Of a DNA stretch of 64,000 nucleotides, positions 53,448 to 60,965 are shown piece by piece. Source of the stretch: Euryarchaeota archaeon UBA52 (GTDB lineage: Archaea > Thermoplasmatota > Poseidoniia > Poseidoniales > Thalassarchaeaceae); the NCBI GenBank assembly GCA_002505455.1, contig DAVB01000055.1, forward strand, positions 31,727 through 95,726, given 5' to 3'. Position 1 is the stretch's first letter. Each line of letters opens with the position of its first letter. A model generated the notes under the pieces. The model ran no database searches, was not told where the DNA came from, and saw only the letters and a program-made list of their open reading frames with translations. Position numbers and translations under genes: made by a program.

Positions 53448-54347
53448 CTATGCCCAATCTCTGGGTTCTCTCAGAACATTCAACAACTTTTCCTCTTCAC
53501 TGCCCTTGATTACTTCATGGCAGTATTCCCAACGAGCTTCAAGCGGGAGTGACATCAATATGCTCTCTATCCTACCGTTGGTCCTCAGACCGAATTTCGT
53601 ACCCCTGTCGTGGATTAGGTTGAATTCGACATACCTTCCTCTCCTAATCTTCTGCCAGGATTTCTGACCCTCGTCAAATGGCATATTGACCCTGCGCAGA
53701 AGAATTGGCATGTAGGAGTCCAAGAAGCCCTCTGCACAGTCCTCTACGAAGCTGAAGCACTCATTTTTGCTTTCACCCCTGAGATTGTCAAAGAATATGC
53801 CCCCCACACCCCTAGCTTCTCCTCGATGGCCGTTGTGGAAGTATTCGTCACACCATCGTTTAAATTTAGCATAATCTGCAATCTCGTGCCTTTCACATAT
53901 TGCTCTGTAGGTGGAATGGAAGTGGGCTGCATCCTCTTCGAATAGGTATGATGGTGTGAGATCGGCTCCTCCTCCGAACCACCATGACCCGTTTTCCTGG
54001 CCTGTGCCCCTCTCAAAGTAGCGATAATTTGAGTGAACGGTGGGTGCCATCGGATTGTTTGGGTGGAGAACAAGACTGATCCCAGTGGCGAAGAATTCCA
54101 GCCCATCATTGGGGTTGCCGCCCCCCATTCTCTCGGCCGCCTCTTCGCTCAATGTCCCATGGACCACACTGACGTTCACGCCTGCCTTTTCGAACACTTC
54201 TCCTGATGAAAAAACGCGACTCCTGCCGCCGCCGCCCTCTTCTCTGGTCCAGACATCTTCACGATACTCTGTTCTGTCTATTTCTCCGATTACTTCGCAG
54301 ATGTGGTCTTGGATTCTGTGGACCATGCTCACCATAACTTCCCTCAT
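53448..54347 (-). CDS. hemF: Oxygen-dependent coproporphyrinogen III oxidase (HemF)
   Basis: A 299-residue cofactor-free enzyme that decarboxylates coproporphyrinogen III with O2. Diagnostic blocks are EEGGGGRSRVFSSG, EKAGVNVSVVHG, NPMAPTVHSNYRYFE, WWFGGGADLTPSYLFEEDA, and RGEARGVGGIFFDNL. YVEFNLIHDRGTKFGLRTNGRIESILMSLP closes the family pattern. The ATG overlaps the hemE stop by 4 nt. Confidence 0.95.
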   Translation of the reverse strand: MREVMVSMVHRIQDHICEVIGEIDRTEYREDVWTREEGGGGRSRVFSSGEVFEKAGVNVSVVHGTLSEEAAERMGGGNPNDGLEFFATGISLVLHPNNPMAPTVHSNYRYFERGTGQENGSWWFGGGADLTPSYLFEEDAAHFHSTYRAICERHEIADYAKFKRWCDEYFHNGHRGEARGVGGIFFDNLRGESKNECFSFVEDCAEGFLDSYMPILLRRVNMPFDEGQKSWQKIRRGRYVEFNLIHDRGTKFGLRTNGRIESILMSLPLEARWEYCHEVIKGSEEEKLLNVLREPRDWA

Positions 54348-55378
54348 CTGATTCCTCCTGTGACAGTATGGAGAACTGCCTCGACGTTCTCTATCTTTGA
54401 GTTCGGTGCCATTCCATGGCCAAGATTGAAGATGTGGCCAGGGTCATTCCCTGCCTCTCTTAGGACTTTTTTCGTGGCTGAAACTGCTTCTTGTTGTGAC
54501 CCGTGCAAATATGATGGATCGAGGTTTCCCTGTATCGCGATGCTACGGCCGTGGTTAACCCTGTTCAGATTGATGTCGTCTCTCCAGTCAAGAGAAATCG
54601 CATCGATGTCCATACTCCGAATTTGTTGATGAAGATGTCCTGAGCCCTTGGCGTAGTGGATTAGCGGTACGTCTCTTGTACTCTTCTCTCGGAACACTTC
54701 GATTGCGGTTTCCGTCGGCCCCCGCGCGAACTTTTCATACTGAGCAGGGGACAAAAGTCCCGCCCATGTGTCAAACAACTGGACAGCATCGGCACCGCCA
54801 TAATTCACCTGATCTGCTAGCAGGCCACCTACTGTCTCTGCCATTTTGTTCAGTAGTTTCAGAGAAAGATCTGAATTCGAAAAGACTGCTGACCTGGCGC
54901 CGTGGAAGTCCTTGTCTCCCGTTCCTCCAGAGACTAGATACATCGAAATGGTCCAAGGGCAGCCTGCAAAACCAAGGCGGGCTTTGCTTTCTTCTCGGGC
55001 CCCGATTTCTGCCAAGGCATTTCCCGCCCATGGAGCATGTTCTCTTGCTCTGAATTCAGGCCATGAATCTACGTCCTCGAAATCGAAAGGATCGATTTTG
55101 ATGCCTCCACCGTACTTTACATCGTACCCCAACGCAGGCAGGGGAGTCAATATGTCGCTGAAAACAATGGTGGCGTCTATATCGGGGTACCGCTCGATTG
55201 GCTGGAGGCTGATCCTACTACAGATGTCAGTATCTTTGCACCTCTCCCAGAAATCATGTTCTTTAGCCAATTTACGATACTCAGGTAAGTGCCTTCCGGC
55301 TTGACGCATGAACCAAACTGGGGTTCGGTCTACCTCCTCTCTATTCAGAGCACGAGTTATTCTTTCCTTGCCTTCCAT
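54344..55378 (-). CDS. hemE: Uroporphyrinogen decarboxylase (HemE)
   Basis: A 344-residue TIM-barrel enzyme that makes coproporphyrinogen III. WFMRQAGRHLPEYR (Arg25, Arg29) and SDILTPLPALGYDVKYG (Asp75) are the substrate-binding motifs. GFAGCPWTISMYLV and DTWAGLLSPAQYEKF match the rest of the family. It is tightly placed, with a 1-nt gap from hemL and a 4-nt overlap with hemF. Confidence 0.96.
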   Translation of the reverse strand: MEGKERITRALNREEVDRTPVWFMRQAGRHLPEYRKLAKEHDFWERCKDTDICSRISLQPIERYPDIDATIVFSDILTPLPALGYDVKYGGGIKIDPFDFEDVDSWPEFRAREHAPWAGNALAEIGAREESKARLGFAGCPWTISMYLVSGGTGDKDFHGARSAVFSNSDLSLKLLNKMAETVGGLLADQVNYGGADAVQLFDTWAGLLSPAQYEKFARGPTETAIEVFREKSTRDVPLIHYAKGSGHLHQQIRSMDIDAISLDWRDDINLNRVNHGRSIAIQGNLDPSYLHGSQQEAVSATKKVLREAGNDPGHIFNLGHGMAPNSKIENVEAVLHTVTGGIR

Positions 55379-55379
55379 C

Positions 55380-56693
55380 TCATATCTCCATATCGCTGAG
55401 GGTTTTTTCCAACGCAGAGGCCATGCCGTCGATGTGACCTTCCTGGTGGGAGGTGGAAAGGAATCCTATTTCGTACGCTGAGGGGGCTAGCATGAATCCC
55501 CTGTCCAACATCCCCTTATGCAAGTCTGCATATTTTTCCGCTGCATCTGAGGGGATCATGTCCGCTCTTCTTGGTGGATCTTCCTTTCCTGGTGAGAACC
55601 AGAACAGGCTCTCCAGTCTGGCCAATCTGAATGGGTTGCCGAATTTTTCTAGAATCGGACTTATGAGTCGCTCCATCCTTTCTCCCATTGAGTCGAGTCT
55701 TGCATAAGCGGCGTCATCCAGCATTGACAGGGTAGATATCCCGGCGGCCATTGCCAAGGGGTTTCCTGACAAAGTGCCAGCCTGATACACCGGGCCGAGG
55801 GGTGAGAGGTGCTGCATAACCTCCTTGCATGCGCCATACGCGCCTACTGGCAACCCTCCACCGATAATCTTCCCAAGTGCGGTGATATCCGGGGTAATTC
55901 CACAGAACCCTCCGTATCCTCCTTCTCTAAATCTAAATCCTGAGATTACCTCGTCAAAAACAAGCAGCGTTCCATTCTTTGTGCAGAGTTCCCTTAGTTC
56001 TCGGAGGAACTCGTCCCGTTGAATCAAGAGTCCGTTGTTTGCTGGGAGAGGCTCGATGAGAACTGCAGCGATTTTCTGCGGGTATTCCTCGAAGAGATAC
56101 CTCACAGCATCGATATCATCCAGTGGACTTACCAGGGTCGTAGATATGGTGTCCTTGGGTATTCCCGGGCTACTCGCAATGCCAAACGTAGCCAGGCCGC
56201 TGCCGGAATTTACCAACAAAGCATCGATATGTCCGTGATAACAACCATCGAATTTCACTATGTGATCCCTACCTGTGTAGCCCCGTGCAAGCCTCACAGC
56301 GCTCATTGCGGCTTCGGTGCCAGAGGAAGTAAAGCGGACCATGTCGATGTGCGGGTATCTCTCCTTGACCATTCTCGCCAACTCTATTTCTCCGAGATGC
56401 GGGGCGCCAAATGAGGTTCCCCGTGACATTACCTCAGATATATCGGCGATGATTTTCGGATGAGAGTGGCCGTGGATAAGGGGACCCCATGATTGCACGA
56501 AGTCAACGTATTCATTGCCGTCGACGTCGGTTACAATCGCACCATTGGCCTGTTGAAAATACACGGGACTCCCATGCACCGACTTGAATGCCCGGACGGG
56601 GGAGTTGACGCCTCCGACCAAATGGTCCTGCGCCTCTGTATGGAGTATCGAGGAGTTGAGCCTGATGATGCCAATGACCCCCGTTAGACCCAA
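55380..56693 (-). CDS. hemL: Glutamate-1-semialdehyde 2,1-aminomutase (HemL)
   Basis: A 437-residue PLP enzyme that makes 5-aminolevulinate. SSGTEAAMSAVRLARG (123-138), FDEVISGFR and the PLP lysine Lys275 in ALGKIIGGGLPVGAYG are visible. The first residues GGVNSPVRAFKSV are standard; no ATG precedes them, so a TTG at 56693 is the likely start, overlapping the hemB stop by 10 nt. With HemA it forms the C5 route from glutamyl-tRNA. Confidence 0.95.
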   Translation of the reverse strand: MGLTGVIGIIRLNSSILHTEAQDHLVGGVNSPVRAFKSVHGSPVYFQQANGAIVTDVDGNEYVDFVQSWGPLIHGHSHPKIIADISEVMSRGTSFGAPHLGEIELARMVKERYPHIDMVRFTSSGTEAAMSAVRLARGYTGRDHIVKFDGCYHGHIDALLVNSGSGLATFGIASSPGIPKDTISTTLVSPLDDIDAVRYLFEEYPQKIAAVLIEPLPANNGLLIQRDEFLRELRELCTKNGTLLVFDEVISGFRFREGGYGGFCGITPDITALGKIIGGGLPVGAYGACKEVMQHLSPLGPVYQAGTLSGNPLAMAAGISTLSMLDDAAYARLDSMGERMERLISPILEKFGNPFRLARLESLFWFSPGKEDPPRRADMIPSDAAEKYADLHKGMLDRGFMLAPSAYEIGFLSTSHQEGHIDGMASALEKTLSDMEI

Positions 56694-57649
56694 CCTCGGC
56701 TGACTGCTTCCCTGGCATGGTAGCTGACGATTATGTCAGCGCCGGCTCTCTTGAACGATCCGAGTATCTCGACTACCATTTTATGTCGCTTTTCAATATC
56801 CTTGGCATGTTCCATGACCATGGAATACTCTCCACTGACGTTGTAGATTGCTACAGGCCTGTTAACCTTCGAAGAGACCTCCCTAAGCACATCCAGATAA
56901 GGCAGCCCTGGCTTTATCATCAATATGTCTGAGCCTTCTTGAACGTCCAGCTCCGCCTCGAGAACGGCCTCTTTGTAATCTGACCTTGGATCCATTTGAT
57001 GGCTAGATCGGTCCCCGAACGAGGGCGCTGATGATGCAGCGTTCCTGAAGGGGCCATAGAAAGATGAGGCATACTTGACGGAGTAGCTTAACACCCCAGT
57101 GGATTTCATTCCCTTAACCTCAAACGCCCTGCGAACGGATCTCACTCGGCCATCCATCATATCAGACAAGCACACATAGTCCGCACCCGAGTTTGCGTGA
57201 GAGAGGGATATTTCAACCAACATGTCGACTGAAGCGTCGTTCACTATCAGACCATCTTGAATTAGTCCACAATGACCATGGCGCGTCGAGGTACAAAGGC
57301 AAGAGTCTGTCATGACTACGATTTGGTCTCCGAATTTTTTTTTCAGGTTGCGAACTGTTCGCTGCAAAGGCATCTGATCGTCGGCTGCGGATGTTCCATT
57401 CTCGTCCTTTTGGTGGTCCTCAAGGACGCCGAAGATCATATGCGAGGTAATACCCATGGCTACGTCATCTGTTATTTGTCGGATTAGGACGTCACTTGAC
57501 TGCCTGTTGATGCCGGGCATTCCAGGGATTTGTTCGTTTACTCCCGTACCGGTTACCACGAAGTGAGGTTGAACGAGTGATTCAGCTATCGATTGGCCGA
57601 AAACCAAGTTTCTCCTTGATTGAGTCCATCGGTTTATCCTAGGCCTCAT
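56684..57649 (-). CDS. hemB: Porphobilinogen synthase (HemB), zinc type
   Basis: A 321-residue 5-aminolevulinate dehydratase from the ATG at 57649 (MRPRINRW); an ATG 7 codons upstream at 57670 is equally possible. The zinc site is DSCLCTSTRHGHCG (Cys117, Cys119, Cys127) and the Schiff-base lysines are in SYSVKYASSFYGPFR and LMIKPGLPYLD. It joins two aminolevulinates into porphobilinogen. It is placed between hemCD and hemL. Confidence 0.95.
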   Translation of the reverse strand: MRPRINRWTQSRRNLVFGQSIAESLVQPHFVVTGTGVNEQIPGMPGINRQSSDVLIRQITDDVAMGITSHMIFGVLEDHQKDENGTSAADDQMPLQRTVRNLKKKFGDQIVVMTDSCLCTSTRHGHCGLIQDGLIVNDASVDMLVEISLSHANSGADYVCLSDMMDGRVRSVRRAFEVKGMKSTGVLSYSVKYASSFYGPFRNAASSAPSFGDRSSHQMDPRSDYKEAVLEAELDVQEGSDILMIKPGLPYLDVLREVSSKVNRPVAIYNVSGEYSMVMEHAKDIEKRHKMVVEILGSFKRAGADIIVSYHAREAVSRGWV

Positions 57650-57657
57650 TTCCAACG

Positions 57658-59358
57658 TCAATCCCCCCATGATCTTGATTCCCAGAAGGCAGCAATGGAC
57701 TCAACCGTGGGGCCATCTAGAGTGTGAATGGCTGAGTCTTGGAAATAAGGTGTTGTTTCCAATGCGATTGTGGTGGATTTTCCCATGGAAAGAACAGTGC
57801 CCGGAAGTGGCAATCGGTTTCTGGCCCACGATTCGGCTGATGAGGGGGACGAAATCAATAAGATACTGTCATCTCCCAATGAGAATGTTTCAACCTCGGT
57901 TTGCGTGTTTTCATATCCGATCCATTGCCTAACGAAAAAGCCCATGTCGGCAAGAGAATTACAGAGGTAGTCGTCGGAATTCGATGATCTCGGGACGAAA
58001 AATCTGGACTCGGGGGGGAGAGAATCACGAATGTAGGTCACTAAGTCCTCGCTGTTATTCGCCGTTCCGCAATATGCAGCAGTAATACCCGCTTGGAAAC
58101 ACGCCTTGTGTGTCCCCTCACCCAAAGTCAGCCAAGGTATCTTGGAGATGTCGGGGTTTGATTCAGACACCAAAGCCGCACATTTGGCCGCGAAGGGAGA
58201 GGTTAGCACGAGTATTGGCCAACTGGATTTCTTGTCCTCCCCACTTAGGAAGCCCTGCGGCCATGCTTCTGCCAGCGGACTTAGTTTGACAACCGGCTTG
58301 TCTATCGTGGGGATTCCTTTTCTCCTTAGTTGGGTAGAAATCCTGTTTGAAGTCAGAGTGGTTATCAGGCTCGGCTCATCAATGTCGATTTTTACAGGAT
58401 CATGGCTTGGTTGGCTGCCCTCAAAATTAAAATTTTCATAGTCACCATAATATCTGGTTATTTCGAAAGTTTCACCTCGGGCATATTTTGACCTCCAGTC
58501 GCTAGGTGAAACCGCGGTTGTAATTATTGCTCCTTTGGACAAGACACCAGCGGGGTAAAGGCATCCGCCGCCGAGTTTTTTTAGAATGCGGCGCTCCCTC
58601 TCCACCTCGTTTGATGTCTGTTCATGATTGAGAATTGTGCTTAGTTTTTCGTTCAATTCAGATTCTTCGTCACGACAGTGGACGGCTATTGCTCCTTGTC
58701 CGGGAGCAGTAGGCCAATCTTGCTCTCTGATCCTGATTGCATTCAATGCAAGGTGTCTTTTAGAAATCGCGTTTTGCTCATATAACCGCTTCAAACCAAC
58801 CTCGGCCAGTATGAGGAAACGAGCGCGTTCATCCAATAATCGGTCCAACCTTGTTTCGATATGGCCCCGCACGGAAACGGGGATAATATCCGGCCTGGAG
58901 CTCAACAGAAATGACTGTCTCCTACCTGAAACTGTCCCGACTTTCGATTTTATAGGGAGATCGTCGAGCACTTCAACGAGGCGTTTCGATTTGTTGTCCC
59001 GTAGTAGTGTATCGAGTTTTGGCCATCCGCCCATATCCTTGGAGATTACGACATCTGAAGTCTCCCCCCTGGCGAGATATGCGAGTGTCCTGATCCCGTC
59101 CTTGGTATCTACTGGGACGTCCTTCGCCGAATGTACAGTGATGTCTGCCTCACCTGAATTTAGCAACTGGTCTATCCCATCGACAAATTGACCCACTTTG
59201 GTAGACAAGTCTCCCCCCAGTGACCTATCCCCATGACTGCTAATGGGAATCAGGACTCCTCGCAGCCCACTACTCTCTAGCGCATCTTTGACTTTAGTGG
59301 CTTGAATCATTGCAAGCTCTGATTTTCTCGTCCCTATCCTGATTGGCCTCACCGTCAT
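57658..59358 (-). CDS. hemCD: HemC-HemD fusion: porphobilinogen deaminase and uroporphyrinogen III synthase
   Basis: A 566-residue bifunctional protein. Residues 1-305 are porphobilinogen deaminase: RIGTRKSELAMIQA, HSAKDVP (Asp80) and the dipyrromethane cysteine Cys266 in LGGGCLYPAG. Residues from about 320 to 566 are a two-lobed uroporphyrinogen III synthase-like domain with LTSPFAAKCAALV, TAAYCGTANNSEDLVTYI and SSPSSAESWARN. HemD is poorly conserved, so its call rests on position and these motifs. The fusion would pass hydroxymethylbilane straight to ring closure. Its ATG overlaps the hemA stop by 4 nt. Confidence 0.9.
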   Translation of the reverse strand: MTVRPIRIGTRKSELAMIQATKVKDALESSGLRGVLIPISSHGDRSLGGDLSTKVGQFVDGIDQLLNSGEADITVHSAKDVPVDTKDGIRTLAYLARGETSDVVISKDMGGWPKLDTLLRDNKSKRLVEVLDDLPIKSKVGTVSGRRQSFLLSSRPDIIPVSVRGHIETRLDRLLDERARFLILAEVGLKRLYEQNAISKRHLALNAIRIREQDWPTAPGQGAIAVHCRDEESELNEKLSTILNHEQTSNEVERERRILKKLGGGCLYPAGVLSKGAIITTAVSPSDWRSKYARGETFEITRYYGDYENFNFEGSQPSHDPVKIDIDEPSLITTLTSNRISTQLRRKGIPTIDKPVVKLSPLAEAWPQGFLSGEDKKSSWPILVLTSPFAAKCAALVSESNPDISKIPWLTLGEGTHKACFQAGITAAYCGTANNSEDLVTYIRDSLPPESRFFVPRSSNSDDYLCNSLADMGFFVRQWIGYENTQTEVETFSLGDDSILLISSPSSAESWARNRLPLPGTVLSMGKSTTIALETTPYFQDSAIHTLDGPTVESIAAFWESRSWGD

Positions 59359-60731
59359 GCCCCCGGCCCAGCGGACGTGTCTAAGGAGGTCACCATTTGA
59401 TTAATGTCAGAGGCTATATTTTGCAGGAGGGTCTGGTCGATTTCCCGGTTCGTACCAATGACAAATTCATGTAAATCTCCAAGGTCAAAAATGCCGTCTT
59501 TTTGACATATCCAGCTTGCAATCTCTTTTGAAAAGGCTTCCAACTGGGGTTTTTTATTTGATTCAAAATTATATTTTTTAGCCCATGATGTTGGTTTATC
59601 ATTGAAGGTGGCGTATATTCTGGATCTGAATTTGGCCTTTGCCACGTTTTTGAGTGAGATCTTGAAATTCTCCTCTATGCGGCTCAGTATTTCTGCACCC
59701 CTTTTGGCTGTATCAGCATAATTCCAATCAATTCCTAGTTTCCTCGACCTTCGTATCCAGTATTCCATGCCGTAGAGGAGATCTCCGCTACTGATGCCAC
59801 CTTCTGTGAAGGAAGATGGCCACGAAAAATCCATTATCACAGTGTTCCCTTTGCTTGGAAAAGGTGACTCTTTTGTGAAGGTCGGCCTCTTATTCCTCAG
59901 CGTCGATATCACTAGATCAGCATTTGCTTCTGAGAGAACCCATTGTTCAAACGACAAGATTTCGATCTTGTCATTTAGTTCTGGGTACCGGAGAGCGGCT
60001 TTGGCAGGATCGCCGGATATGACATGTATCTTTTGTTGGTTGAATCCGATTAACGCCTCGACTGCTTTGGAGGCCATTTCTCCGAAGCCAAGAACCAATG
60101 TATCTAATTGCCCGTTGTCTCTGATCATTTCTTTCATTGTGTTTGTTGCCAAGTTCAACATCGACCCGGCTGTCTTGTCGAAGCCTAGTTCCTTCCTAAT
60201 TGTTCGATTAGCAGCAATGACGTGATCGAACAGCACGGAATTCGAGTGAGAAATGTATTCATTTTCCTTGTGCCATGAAACAGTGTCCCTGAATTGCCCC
60301 ATGACTTGTAGTTCTCCAAGAATGAAGGAATCAAGCCCACTGCATATTCTGACCAGTCTTCTCCAAACCTCCATCCCGGTTGAGATTTCGAAGGGGCATC
60401 CGCGCACACCCGTGACGTCCCCTACTGCTGTGACTAGATCTGTGTCGGTCATTGAAAATCCAACATACAAGACCCTGTTGCAGGTAGAGAATTCGAAAAC
60501 TTCTCCTCCTGCTGCAGACTTCAGGTTGGTGAGATATTCTAGCTTTTCTTCCCTAGAGAGACCTTCTGAGGTCAGTGCCTCAACGAATTCTTTGGTGTCT
60601 GAATCGAGTTTCATGGAAGCCATTACCACTCCGTCCATCGGAGAATGTGAACGGGGGTGATTCAAAGCGTCCACACTGGATCCAGTATGGTTGGCATCAG
60701 ATATGTTCACCAAACCAATGGGCCGTTCCAG
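59355..60731 (-). CDS. hemA: Glutamyl-tRNA reductase (HemA)
   Basis: A 458-residue enzyme that reduces glutamyl-tRNA to glutamate semialdehyde. From the ATG at 60731 the product starts MLERPIGLVNISDANHTGSSVDAL, which resembles the archaeal N-terminal substrate loop (V-S-x-x-H-x-x-x-SVD). The nucleophile is Cys85 in FSTCNRVLYVG, and GELQVMGQFRD and LVLGFGEMASKAVEAL form the catalytic and NADPH domains. The frame extends to 60818 without supporting similarity. It is the first gene of the heme operon. Confidence 0.93.
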   Translation of the reverse strand: MERPIGLVNISDANHTGSSVDALNHPRSHSPMDGVVMASMKLDSDTKEFVEALTSEGLSREEKLEYLTNLKSAAGGEVFEFSTCNRVLYVGFSMTDTDLVTAVGDVTGVRGCPFEISTGMEVWRRLVRICSGLDSFILGELQVMGQFRDTVSWHKENEYISHSNSVLFDHVIAANRTIRKELGFDKTAGSMLNLATNTMKEMIRDNGQLDTLVLGFGEMASKAVEALIGFNQQKIHVISGDPAKAALRYPELNDKIEILSFEQWVLSEANADLVISTLRNKRPTFTKESPFPSKGNTVIMDFSWPSSFTEGGISSGDLLYGMEYWIRRSRKLGIDWNYADTAKRGAEILSRIEENFKISLKNVAKAKFRSRIYATFNDKPTSWAKKYNFESNKKPQLEAFSKEIASWICQKDGIFDLGDLHEFVIGTNREIDQTLLQNIASDINQMVTSLDTSAGPGA

Positions 60732-60764
60732 CATATTTACCACCACTGCGCTTTGTGTTCCCCG

Positions 60765-60780
60765 ACAAACTAAAGTTTGT
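60765..60780. promoter_or_regulatory. Inverted repeat upstream of hemA, operator candidate
   Basis: ACAAACT and AGTTTGT are exact reverse complements separated by AA, 34 nt before the hemA ATG. A 16-bp symmetric site of this form is typical of a dimeric regulator and is placed to control the whole heme operon. It could also be chance in A+T-rich DNA. Further upstream on the minus strand, GGCTTTATTTAGG (about 60858-60870) is a TATA candidate. Confidence 0.35.
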
Positions 60781-60909
60781 TGTCCTAACGTCAATTGATC
60801 TAAATTTGACTCACCCATGCCGAACGTCGATCAAGTTTAATCTCCCGCAACAACGGACCTAAATAAAGCCGTCATAAATTGGAATCAAGATTCTAGTCTG
60901 ATGAAGTCA

Positions 60910-60934
60910 TGGTCCGCGCTCCCGGACTTGAACC
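60910..60934 (-). repeat. tRNA 3'-end fragment, left copy of a direct repeat
   Basis: On the minus strand this reads as GG, T-loop TTCAAGT, T-stem strand CCGGG, acceptor strand AGCGCGG, A73 and CCA. It matches the B-box consensus and the 3' end of a tRNA. G72 with A73 implies a C1-G72 pair, the signature of archaeal tRNA-Tyr. The matching 5' strand CCGCGCT is not found within a tRNA length, so it is a fragment. The first 23 bases are identical to 63978-64000. It lies between the hemA leader and the surface-protein gene. Confidence 0.7.
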
Positions 60935-60943
60935 GAAGTCCGG
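60922..60943. terminator. Hairpin overlapping the tRNA-like fragment
   Basis: CCGGACTT (60922-60929) and AAGTCCGG (60936-60943) are exact reverse complements with a 6-nt loop. It is placed 22 nt after the stop of the surface-protein gene, so it may mark its 3' end or stabilise the transcript. No U-run follows on the minus strand, and part of it comes from the T-arm sequence. Confidence 0.3.
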
Positions 60944-60965
60944 TTGTGAAGAGTCATTTTTCCTT

